Of a stretch of 44,661 bases of DNA, positions 34,001 to 40,529 are shown piece after piece. Source of the DNA: a virus. The stretch lies in IMG/VR virus record IMGVR_UViG_3300046787_000968, positions 1-44,661 of that record, one strand, 5' to 3'. The position numbers were made by a program, and so were the translations under genes. Numbering within the stretch: the stretch's first letter is position 1; each line of letters begins with the position of its first letter. The notes under the pieces were generated by a model. The model was not told the DNA's origin, ran no database searches, and saw only the letters and a program-made list of their open reading frames with translations.

Positions 34001-34601
34001 TGACCGCACCACCTGGCAGGAAGCCAACTTTGTCTGGAGCGGTGATGCCGCTCGAAGGCAGTGGACCTACGACGGCGCCATCGCCAACGTGGACGCGCGG
34101 TTTCAGATGGCGCGAGAGGATGTGCTGCACCCGGGCGAGCTCTGCGGCTGGCGGCTCAGCGGATCTGTGATGGGCATTGGCAATGCAGTAACGAGCCAGT
34201 CGGCGGGCGTGAGTTACGGCGATGGCCGCTACGGCATGGGGCTCATGGTCAAAGACACCACTCAGGTGGCCTGGACTGTGAACATGCCGCAGGTGTTTCA
34301 CACCTCGTTCTGGTTCATCCCCCAAGAGGTCACGACCTGCGTGATCTGGAAAGCAACAGGGCCAGTCGGCGCTTTGCTGCTGGGCTATGACGCCCAAACG
34401 CAAGACTTCTTCTTGGAAGACCATTTGTCCAGGCGCGTCACGCTCGCATTTGGGCTGGAATCATCCGATCGGGTCTGTCTGGGGTTATGCCAGACCAGCA
34501 CAGAACGCCGCCTCTTTGCCGCCAGGATGGGCGGCGGTGTCCAGTCGGCCCGCGCACGGCTTGAGCCCGTGGGTGCGTTCAGCAGTTTGCGGCTGTATTG
34601 A
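31056..34601 (+). CDS. J: Central tail fibre / host-specificity protein J homologue
   Basis: 1181 residues, near lambda J in length. It begins with the Gly-rich segment GAGGGGKSGGGSARVA and the conserved LRSKAYARVVDLVCEGEIEG. The N-terminal 600 residues form the conserved tail-hub region (YLQTREQAYKVVQDMASVF, AWCFYDLVTNTRYGLG). Fibronectin type III-like repeats follow (about 640-920), then a divergent C-terminal receptor-binding part. It determines adsorption, probably with the fibre proteins downstream. Confidence 0.94.
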   Translation: MNLMPASKPLIIGAGGGGKSGGGSARVAQEAADSLRSKAYARVVDLVCEGEIEGLVQGLQSVFLDDTPIQNADGSYNFSGVTLESRPGTQQQGYIPGFASVENEVSVGVECKFAKPVVRAITDPDVDAVRLKVSMPALTLQDTTNGDLNGTSVSYAIDLQSAGAGFVQALTDTVSGKTTSRYQRSYYVPLSGTGPWDVRLRRLTEDATQSSLQNKTFLDSYTEVIESKLRYPNSALMALRVDASQFNAIPRRSYELKLLRVRVPSNYDPESRAYAGVWDGTFKVAWTDNPAWCFYDLVTNTRYGLGHFIPESQVDKWALYRVARYCDELVPDGLGGHEPRFTCNLYLQTREQAYKVVQDMASVFRGMAYWSGGAITVTQDAPQDPVYQFTAANVIDGEFALQGSSAKARHTVALVSWVDPEDFYRQKVEYVEDVAGIARYGVVQADVVAMGCTSRGQANRVGKWLLYSEQSESEIITFRTGLEGAVVRPGDVIQMADPSRGGMRLGGRVAAATTTSVTLDQDLPADLPWRLSVILPSGAVEERLVGATFASASGDAHARRTLTVTIPFSMAPQTDAIWVLASSIIEPQLFRVVSVAEREPGVHEVTALAHNPGKYAAIEEGLALQPRAITVLSDMPAAPTALSMQESLYRVKDRAQVLVQLSWAEVPAAIAYRLSYRVGGGNFVSLPLVSANYAEIRDAQEGEYEFSLRAIGITRKESAPATLSATVLGKTLPPSDVTGFTVQRRMSDLLLSWDELPDADLAGYEVRVGPGWDDAQLVAKTLGTQMVHDQDAAGQYPYHIRAYDTSGQYSAHVTTFVLTLPAPATVRQFDVVQSANRLEFRWQPNPEPEVVGYELREGAAWDASLFVAEVKSTSYTLPSGFDGERKFWIKAIASPGIYSDTPTFVSTVVAQPQNANLILERDEQAGGFAGTMHFASVVTVNGKNVLRMNTGAQVAEYLFELDLVSPIRAQNTLLSSLGASVDDRTTWQEANFVWSGDAARRQWTYDGAIANVDARFQMAREDVLHPGELCGWRLSGSVMGIGNAVTSQSAGVSYGDGRYGMGLMVKDTTQVAWTVNMPQVFHTSFWFIPQEVTTCVIWKATGPVGALLLGYDAQTQDFFLEDHLSRRVTLAFGLESSDRVCLGLCQTSTERRLFAARMGGGVQSARARLEPVGAFSSLRLY

Positions 34602-34643
34602 GCAGGCGCTGATTTTTTTAGCAATTCAGTTTTAAGGCATCAC

Positions 34644-35090
34644 ATGATTGACGAAAACATGCAACTGCAGGGGGCGATGACCCTCATTGTTCGCCGCGCC
34701 AGTGGCGACATCGAAACCGTTCACAAAGACAACATCATCGTCAACGTTGGCTTTGATTTCATCGCCGACGCCATCGGCAAATCCACCAGTCGTCCCTCGG
34801 TCATGGGTTTCATCGCTCTGGGCACAGGAACCACGGCGGCTGCGGCCAGCCAGTCGGCCCTGGTCTCCGAGCTCGACCGAAACGCCGCCACCTATACCCA
34901 CACCGTTGGCACCAAAGCCTTCAGCTTCACTGCCGACTTCCCCGCAGGTGACGGCACGGGGGCAATCACGGAAGCTGGGGTGTTCAATGCCGCATCGGGC
35001 GGCATCATGCTCGACAGGGTGGTGTTCCCGGTGGTGAACAAGGGGGCGGACGACAGCCTGACGGCAGTGTTCACCTTCACCATGAGCTGA
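34644..35090 (+). CDS. Tail-tip associated phage protein, unknown (148 aa)
   Basis: A beta-rich 148-residue protein (MTLIVRRASGDIETVHKDNI, DFIADAIGKSTSRPSVMGFI, ITEAGVFNAASGGIMLDRVV) of a type commonly encoded just after J or in fibre clusters. The ALGTGTTAAAASQSAL and EAGVFN motifs resemble baseplate or fibre-linked structural proteins. A structural role is inferred. It follows J by 42 bp. Confidence 0.75.
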   Translation: MIDENMQLQGAMTLIVRRASGDIETVHKDNIIVNVGFDFIADAIGKSTSRPSVMGFIALGTGTTAAAASQSALVSELDRNAATYTHTVGTKAFSFTADFPAGDGTGAITEAGVFNAASGGIMLDRVVFPVVNKGADDSLTAVFTFTMS

Positions 35091-35095
35091 TAACC

Positions 35096-36448
35096 ATGGC
35101 CGAGACGGTCACTGTAGGCGAGTCCCAAGGCCCGCGCTACACCTGGGCCAATGCCAGTTTCACTTGGCAGAGCGCCAGTGCGGGCAAATCCTGGCTCACG
35201 GCTTACCCCGCTGTATATGTGGTCGCAGTGGCTGCCACGCTGGCTTGGACGCAGGCGTCAGGTCGTCAGCATGGCAAGCGTCTTGGCGAAAATCTGTCCC
35301 TTGCAGAAACCCGGCGTCATCAGGCCGCGCTGCAAAGGACAGAGTCAATCGGGTTTGCCGACACCTACTACGACTTGATCGCCTATGTCCTGCGCTGGGT
35401 TGAGTCGCTGGGGGTGACTGAGGGCGTTGCCAAATCGAGCCGCAAGTCCGTTCAAGAAAACCTTCAAAGTCTGGACGGCTTGGCCCGCTCCATAGCCAAA
35501 GCCTTGCAAGAAGGCTTGCCTGTAACCGAGGTCTTGTCTCGGCAGATGCGCCAAAAGCATGCTGAGAGCCTGCCAGTGGCATCGGTATCCGCGCGGGTCG
35601 CCACCAAAACAGTCGCTGAAAGAGTGGCTTTGACCGATGACCTGGATCAACGCTTCAGCAAACGGGTCAGCGAAGGGCTGAACTTTGCCGAAACTTATTA
35701 CGACCTGATCGCCTTCATCCTGCGCATTGGCGAAGGTTTGGCTGTAAGCGATCAGGCCTCCAGGCGGCTTCAAAAGCCAGTCGCTGAGGCTCTCAGCACA
35801 AAGGATCAGCTTACCCGCAGATCCGTCAAACAGGTGGCCGAGGCACTGGCGTTTGCCGAAACTTTGGGCCGCACAGTGGCCTACAGGCGGTTCTTGCAAG
35901 AAGGTCTGGGTGTCTCGGAAGCCTTGCGCCGGGCGATGCGCCTCAGGGCCCATGAAGCCTTGGCGCTCGCTGAGCAGTATCGCCGCCACGCCAACGGCGT
36001 GATCAGCGACATGATCGTGGCCAGCACCGAGATCACCGAAGCCGATTTTGCAAGCATCGTCGAAGCGGGTCATCCCCCGGGCTACACGGATTTCCGGGAC
36101 TTCATTCAGGGCGACTACACCTACCAGCGCGCCTTGTTCCGTGCCATCCTGAAGTCCAGAAACTCCGACCGGGGTTTTATTGACGCGCTACGCGTGACGG
36201 TAGACGTGCCCGATGTCTTTGACCGGGGCACTGTGCAGATCACCGATGCGCAGGCAGGTGCCGTGATTGGCTTTGCCCGAATTTTTAGGGTGCCGCCCGA
36301 GGTGACCATGACCCACAAGGGCGGCACGGTGGTCGCCATCCCGCGCCTGTCCAGTGCGGTCACCCGAACAGGGTTCACTGCCATCTTAGAAAACACCGCT
36401 GGCACCCGCGTGACCGGCACCTTCACCTGGATCGCTCAGGGGTACTGA
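35096..36448 (+). CDS. Tail protein with thirteen 18-residue repeats
   Basis: 450 residues. Residues about 63-300 consist of 13 tandem units with consensus xExLxxxE/D (GENLSLAE at 64, TESIGFAD at 82, VESLGVTE at 102, on to HEALALAE at 286). The period is exactly 18 residues, or 20 in units containing a two-residue insertion such as YYDLIAYVLR. The C-terminal 150 residues are beta-rich (FDRGTVQITDAQAGAVIGFA) and look like a virion domain. It is probably a rod- or fibre-like structural protein; the family is not recognised. Confidence 0.82.
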   Translation: MAETVTVGESQGPRYTWANASFTWQSASAGKSWLTAYPAVYVVAVAATLAWTQASGRQHGKRLGENLSLAETRRHQAALQRTESIGFADTYYDLIAYVLRWVESLGVTEGVAKSSRKSVQENLQSLDGLARSIAKALQEGLPVTEVLSRQMRQKHAESLPVASVSARVATKTVAERVALTDDLDQRFSKRVSEGLNFAETYYDLIAFILRIGEGLAVSDQASRRLQKPVAEALSTKDQLTRRSVKQVAEALAFAETLGRTVAYRRFLQEGLGVSEALRRAMRLRAHEALALAEQYRRHANGVISDMIVASTEITEADFASIVEAGHPPGYTDFRDFIQGDYTYQRALFRAILKSRNSDRGFIDALRVTVDVPDVFDRGTVQITDAQAGAVIGFARIFRVPPEVTMTHKGGTVVAIPRLSSAVTRTGFTAILENTAGTRVTGTFTWIAQGY

Positions 36449-36488
36449 CAGCTCCAATGTACCTCAGTCATTTGCCCACCCATTCACC

Positions 36489-37424
36489 ATGCAAAACTTC
36501 ACCGACATCCCGTCCTCGCGCACGCTGTCTGACTCACTCATCGAGATCCTGAACAACGACAAGACGGCGATCTCCTGCAACAGCGGCACCACATTTCCGA
36601 CGACCAACCAGCAAGTGGGCATGCTGTGCTACCGCACGGACCAGCTCAAGCTCTATCAGCTGATCGGCACCAACCCGGACAACTGGCGCTTCATCATGGA
36701 CCTGGCCAGTGGCATCGACGCCCAGTTCGCGGCCAAACTCAATGCCGCCGCCTACACAGCAGCGGACGTGCTGGCCAAGCTGCTCACGGTGGATGGCCCG
36801 AGCTCCGGGCTGGATGCCGACTTGCTGGACGGCCAGCACGCCAGCGCTTTTGCACCAGCTTCGCACAATCACAACTCGGCCTATCTGGGCATCAGCGCCA
36901 AGGCGACGGACGCAGACCGCCTGGACGGCTACGACGCCTCGGCCTTTGTCCGCTCGGTCAACGGTAGTGGTCCTGACGCGAACGGCAACGCCACAGTCAA
37001 CATCGATTTGTCGGGGCGGGTAGCGCGCAGCGGCGACAGCATGAGTGGGCGCCTCACGCTGCCCAGCCAGACCGTACAGAGCACCTCGCCCACGATCGAC
37101 TTTTACGACACAGACCAGGGCAGCACCCGTTATCTGCATGTCAACAGCAACCTGATGGGGTTTTTGAAGACCGACGGTAACTGGGACATGTACATGAACA
37201 ACGGCGGCTCCATGTGGACCGCCAACTATGGCTGGCTGCACGACTACTTTTTCAAGCAAGTGGCCAATTGCGGTGGTACTGGTTACGCCATCAATTGCTA
37301 TGGCAGCGGCAACATCACCAGTCGGCATGACTACGAGTTGATTGATGAAGGTGGACAGGTGAGGTTGCGCACGGTGAACGTGCTGACCAATTGCAACTGC
37401 AATTGCAACTGCTGTGGCTGCTGA
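36489..37424 (+). CDS. Tail fibre protein with Asn-Cys C-terminal tail
   Basis: 311 residues. The N terminus (FTDIPSSRTLSDSLIEILNN, MLCYRTDQLKLYQLIG) and repeats LLDGQHASAFAPASHNH and RLDGYDASAFV are typical of phage tail fibres. The C-terminal domain has DTDQGSTRYLHVNSNLMGFL. The last 11 residues are NCNCNCNCCGC, six Cys immediately before the stop, with no such clustering elsewhere in the protein. They could form thioethers, disulphides or a metal site. The following genes encode oxygenases and a radical SAM enzyme, so this tail is the best modification-substrate candidate. Confidence 0.88.
   Translation: MQNFTDIPSSRTLSDSLIEILNNDKTAISCNSGTTFPTTNQQVGMLCYRTDQLKLYQLIGTNPDNWRFIMDLASGIDAQFAAKLNAAAYTAADVLAKLLTVDGPSSGLDADLLDGQHASAFAPASHNHNSAYLGISAKATDADRLDGYDASAFVRSVNGSGPDANGNATVNIDLSGRVARSGDSMSGRLTLPSQTVQSTSPTIDFYDTDQGSTRYLHVNSNLMGFLKTDGNWDMYMNNGGSMWTANYGWLHDYFFKQVANCGGTGYAINCYGSGNITSRHDYELIDEGGQVRLRTVNVLTNCNCNCNCCGC
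37389..37412 (+). repeat. 12-bp tandem repeat encoding NCNC units
   Basis: AATTGCAACTGC occurs twice head-to-tail (37389-37400, 37401-37412) in frame, each encoding Asn-Cys-Asn-Cys, followed by TGT GGC TGC TGA. The repeat could expand or contract by slippage and so change the number of cysteines. Confidence 0.85.
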
Positions 37425-37438
37425 AAGGGGATCTGCTC

Positions 37439-38233
37439 ATGAAAACCATCCGCATGTCTTATCCGCTGCAAAGCCCTGCGAGCACAACAAACGCGCACCG
37501 AAACAACCTCATTCGCATTCAGAGGGTGGAGGGCGATTTCTTGATCGAACACCTTACGCCTGCATTTGAGCAAGCCTTGGATGAAAGTGGCCGGGTCATT
37601 GATGAATCGTCTGCGCCCATGTTGGTCGGCCATCAAAGCGCATTTGTCCACGCTGTCACAGTAAGTGACCTGCAAAACCTCGCGCAAGATCCCGGCAATG
37701 CCTACACCGTCTGGCTCTTTGCACTGCGTCAAGGGGAGAATGAGCCGGTGTGGATCAACAAGTTCGCGCAGACTGCCTTGTCTAAAGAAGGGTTTCGGCA
37801 GTACTGGAACCAGCAGCCCATGCTGGTCTTGGCCCAGCTTTGGATCCCACCGCTAGGTCTTGAGCCCTCACTGGTGCTCATGTGCTCGCCACAAGCGGGT
37901 CAGACCGAGGTGACCGGTTTTGAGTTTGATCACGAGTGGGAAAGCAATTCGGTTGCCATGGCTCTGGCGTTTCCCTCGTTTCGCTTGGTCGATGAGGGGG
38001 GTGATCCCCGGCGCATCCGTATCTCGGCGGTCAATGACCAGGGGATGGTGCTCCCGGCGTCTGGGCAGGTGCTACTGAGCACCACGGCCGGTGCTTTGAG
38101 CAACAGCCGCCCAAACCTGGATCAAGGGCAAGCCCTTGTCACGCTCTTTGGCGCAGACCCCGGGGCCCTGGCCAAGATCAAGCTGGGATTCAAGTGGTTC
38201 AGCGGTGTCGAAGAGCTGGAGGTGCGGGTGTGA
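37439..38233 (+). CDS. Cassette protein 1, unknown with possible Ig-like C terminus
   Basis: 264 residues from ATG 37439, after AAGGGG. The N-terminal part (MKTIRMSYPLQSPASTTNAH) has no recognised domain. The C terminus (RIRISAVNDQGMVLPASGQV, LLSTTAGALS, KIKLGFKWFSG) resembles a bacterial Ig-like (Big/invasin-type) sandwich. No signal peptide. The next gene begins in its stop codon (GTGA). It may be a structural partner, chaperone or additional substrate of the modification enzymes. Confidence 0.75.
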   Translation: MKTIRMSYPLQSPASTTNAHRNNLIRIQRVEGDFLIEHLTPAFEQALDESGRVIDESSAPMLVGHQSAFVHAVTVSDLQNLAQDPGNAYTVWLFALRQGENEPVWINKFAQTALSKEGFRQYWNQQPMLVLAQLWIPPLGLEPSLVLMCSPQAGQTEVTGFEFDHEWESNSVAMALAFPSFRLVDEGGDPRRIRISAVNDQGMVLPASGQVLLSTTAGALSNSRPNLDQGQALVTLFGADPGALAKIKLGFKWFSGVEELEVRV

Positions 38234-39219
38234 GCGGTGCTGAAAAAGTCCGTGCGCGCTTCGTGCAGCGGGTCGATGAGTTCACACAACCGCTGGCCGT
38301 GGAGGTTCTGGCTGAGGCGGATCGCTTGACCTGGCGGCTGTTGGAGCCATTGGAGATGCTTAGGCAAGATTACCCTGTCGGTAAGGTGACCCAAAAGCAG
38401 TATCGGGTCCATCCTTTGGGCGCTTCGGTCTCAAAATCGCATTCATTGCCCAGACGCGGCCAGCCCAGTCCCTACATCTTGCCAGTCAGAGTGGACATGC
38501 CATCTGGCCACACCGAGACCATTGATGGCGTGCCGTGGGGCCTGGTTGATGAAATCGCCCTGGATCCACAAGCCATGCACGCCAAGCCCCACATGTATGG
38601 CGAGCACCTGAGTGATTGGGCTGCCTGGATGTTTGTGCTGTGCACAGATACCTGGCGTTTCATGACACCCTTCAACCGCCATGTGCTCACCCACAGCAGC
38701 CGGGTAGACAGCGAAGGCTTTACCGCCTTGTCTTTACCGCTCACCAAGGCGCGCCAGACGCATTTGGTTGCCGGGTCATGCCTGGTGCCATGGCATGAAT
38801 CGCCGCTCAGCGCTCAGATGGTGCTGCGCATCAACGCCCACCCAGGCGGACAACTTTGGACCAACCTTCAAGTGGATGAGCACGTGACTTATGCCAAGCC
38901 AAGTGAGGCTCTGGCCGGGCATGCCCACACCATTACCCGGCTGCACGAACACATGCCCAAGCTCACTGTGCAAGCCCCACCAGTGGTGACAGCAGATCAG
39001 TGGGTGGAGCTGGAAATACGGTCCTCAGAGCCCGCCGATGCCTGTCTGCATGTGCACGCCGTCTCGGGCTATGTCCCACACCAACGCGTCCGCATGGTTG
39101 CAGGAAGGGCCCAAATTCGGGCCCTGGCCTTGGGGCTGCGTGCCGGAGAAAACCTGCATCTTCAATTTGGATTAGGGGCCGTCACCGCACTGGCCCAAGG
39201 AGTAATTCATGTCATTTGA
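38230..39219 (+). CDS. Cassette protein 2, unknown
   Basis: 329 residues from the GTG at 38230 that overlaps the previous stop. The middle is aromatic and His-rich (KPHMYGEHLSDWAAWMFVLC, WRFMTPFNRHVLTH); the C-terminal 90 residues (TADQWVELEIRSSEPADACL, RMVAGRAQIRALALGLRAGE) look like a beta-sandwich similar to cassette protein 1. No known enzyme motif. It shares the coupled operon with the oxygenases and radical SAM gene, implying joint function. Confidence 0.75.
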   Translation: MSGAEKVRARFVQRVDEFTQPLAVEVLAEADRLTWRLLEPLEMLRQDYPVGKVTQKQYRVHPLGASVSKSHSLPRRGQPSPYILPVRVDMPSGHTETIDGVPWGLVDEIALDPQAMHAKPHMYGEHLSDWAAWMFVLCTDTWRFMTPFNRHVLTHSSRVDSEGFTALSLPLTKARQTHLVAGSCLVPWHESPLSAQMVLRINAHPGGQLWTNLQVDEHVTYAKPSEALAGHAHTITRLHEHMPKLTVQAPPVVTADQWVELEIRSSEPADACLHVHAVSGYVPHQRVRMVAGRAQIRALALGLRAGENLHLQFGLGAVTALAQGVIHVI

Positions 39220-39928
39220 CGCATCAGCGCACGCCCCGCCACCCATCATGGCGGTGGCCACACAAGCCAGTCCGCATCCGTTCGCATCAACCGATGCTTC
39301 AGAGAACCACCCAACGTCATCCCAGAGTTGGGTTTTTTCTTTGTGGCCCAGCATTGTGCATGTCCATCCATCAGGCATACAGCTCGAACTGCTTGAACGA
39401 CTGGCGACGGCCGTCCTGCGGGAAGACGCCGAGCACCGCTGGGGGCCCGAAGCCTGGCAGTGCCGCAGCCACGACTTGCTGCAGGGGGGCGTATCCCCGG
39501 CGGATGGTCTGCATGACATGTTGTCGGTGGTCCGTGAGCACCTGCAATCCATCTGGGGCACATACCGATACCGCCTCAGCGCCCACATCATGCGCTGCCA
39601 GCCGGGATTTCATGTGGCTGAGCACATCGCCAGTTCGCGTGCTGGGCTAAATACGGTGCTGTTTTTGCAAGCCGACTACCCAACGACTGACAGTCCCAAT
39701 GTGCGAACGCCGGGTTGTATGGTCATTGGCAATCCGGCCAAACGCGTCAATGAAACCGTGCTGCCTTGGGAAACGCCGGTGCATTTTCCGATTACGCCCC
39801 AGCCGGGCCTGCTTGTAACCATGCCCCTGTGCACGCCACATGGCTACTTTCCTCTGCGCACCCAGACACGCGACACCCTGGCCATCGAGTTTCACTCGGT
39901 GGCAGAACCGGAGGCAGAACATGCTTGA
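39209..39928 (+). CDS. Possible double-stranded beta-helix (2OG/Fe-type) protein
   Basis: 239 residues after AAGGAG. The first about 45 residues are low-complexity. The rest resembles a jelly-roll oxygenase: RYRLSAHIMRCQPGFHVAEH with His135 and Glu138/His139 as possible metal ligands, LNTVLFLQADY, and a distal PHGYFPL (His211) with Arg221 in RDTLAIEFH. This matches the HxD/E...H...R spacing of Fe(II)/2-oxoglutarate enzymes only loosely. It could also be a cupin-like binding protein. It overlaps the next gene by 8 bp. Confidence 0.6.
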   Translation: MSFDASAHAPPPIMAVATQASPHPFASTDASENHPTSSQSWVFSLWPSIVHVHPSGIQLELLERLATAVLREDAEHRWGPEAWQCRSHDLLQGGVSPADGLHDMLSVVREHLQSIWGTYRYRLSAHIMRCQPGFHVAEHIASSRAGLNTVLFLQADYPTTDSPNVRTPGCMVIGNPAKRVNETVLPWETPVHFPITPQPGLLVTMPLCTPHGYFPLRTQTRDTLAIEFHSVAEPEAEHA

Positions 39929-40529
39929 TGTACGAAGTCCCGTTTCATTTTTCGATGGCGTTCTGGATCCGGGCGTAACGCAGGAGCTCGTCGATTGGCT
40001 ACAGCACCTGCAATACCGCTATTACCGCATCACCAACAAAAACGAGCCGGAGCCGTTTCCGATCTGGCACCGCGAATTGTTGGGTCGGGACTGGCCCATC
40101 AACCAAGCTTCGGACTACAGCTGCACGCCGCAATTCCTGCAGGATCAAACCAGCGTGCTCTCTGATGTTTGGCGGTCATGCATGCGGGCGCTGCAACTGC
40201 CTGACATGACCCAGTGCCATGGCGTCTACGCCAATGCCAACACCCATGGTAACGAAGGCAATGTCCACATCGACAGCCAGCACCCGCTGGACAGAACCCT
40301 GTTGATTTATGGCGTGCGGCAGTGGCAAGCAGGGTGGGGCGGAGAAACAGTGTTCTACGACCAGGAGGGTCGCCTGCTGGGATCGGTCATGCCCGCGCCC
40401 GCTCGGGTGGTGTTCTTTGCTGGGCACATCCGCCATGGCGTCAACCCCATCTCCCGTGCCTGCCGTGATCTGCGTCCTGTCTTGGTGTTTAAAACGCGGC
40501 TGCAGGAGCCGCAAAAGGCCCTCTCATGA
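39921..40529 (+). CDS. 2-oxoglutarate/Fe(II)-dependent oxygenase
   Basis: 202 residues from ATG 39921 after GGAGG. A clear double-stranded beta-helix signature: HID (His116, Asp118) as metal ligands, WGGETVFYDQEGRLLGSVMP, and FFAGHIRHGVNP with distal His172, followed by Arg182 for 2-oxoglutarate. This is the prolyl-hydroxylase-like superfamily that hydroxylates protein side chains. The start overlaps the previous gene by 8 bp and the stop overlaps the radical SAM start by 4 bp. Substrate is unknown; Asn or Pro of virion proteins is the natural guess. Confidence 0.87.
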   Translation: MLDVRSPVSFFDGVLDPGVTQELVDWLQHLQYRYYRITNKNEPEPFPIWHRELLGRDWPINQASDYSCTPQFLQDQTSVLSDVWRSCMRALQLPDMTQCHGVYANANTHGNEGNVHIDSQHPLDRTLLIYGVRQWQAGWGGETVFYDQEGRLLGSVMPAPARVVFFAGHIRHGVNPISRACRDLRPVLVFKTRLQEPQKALS

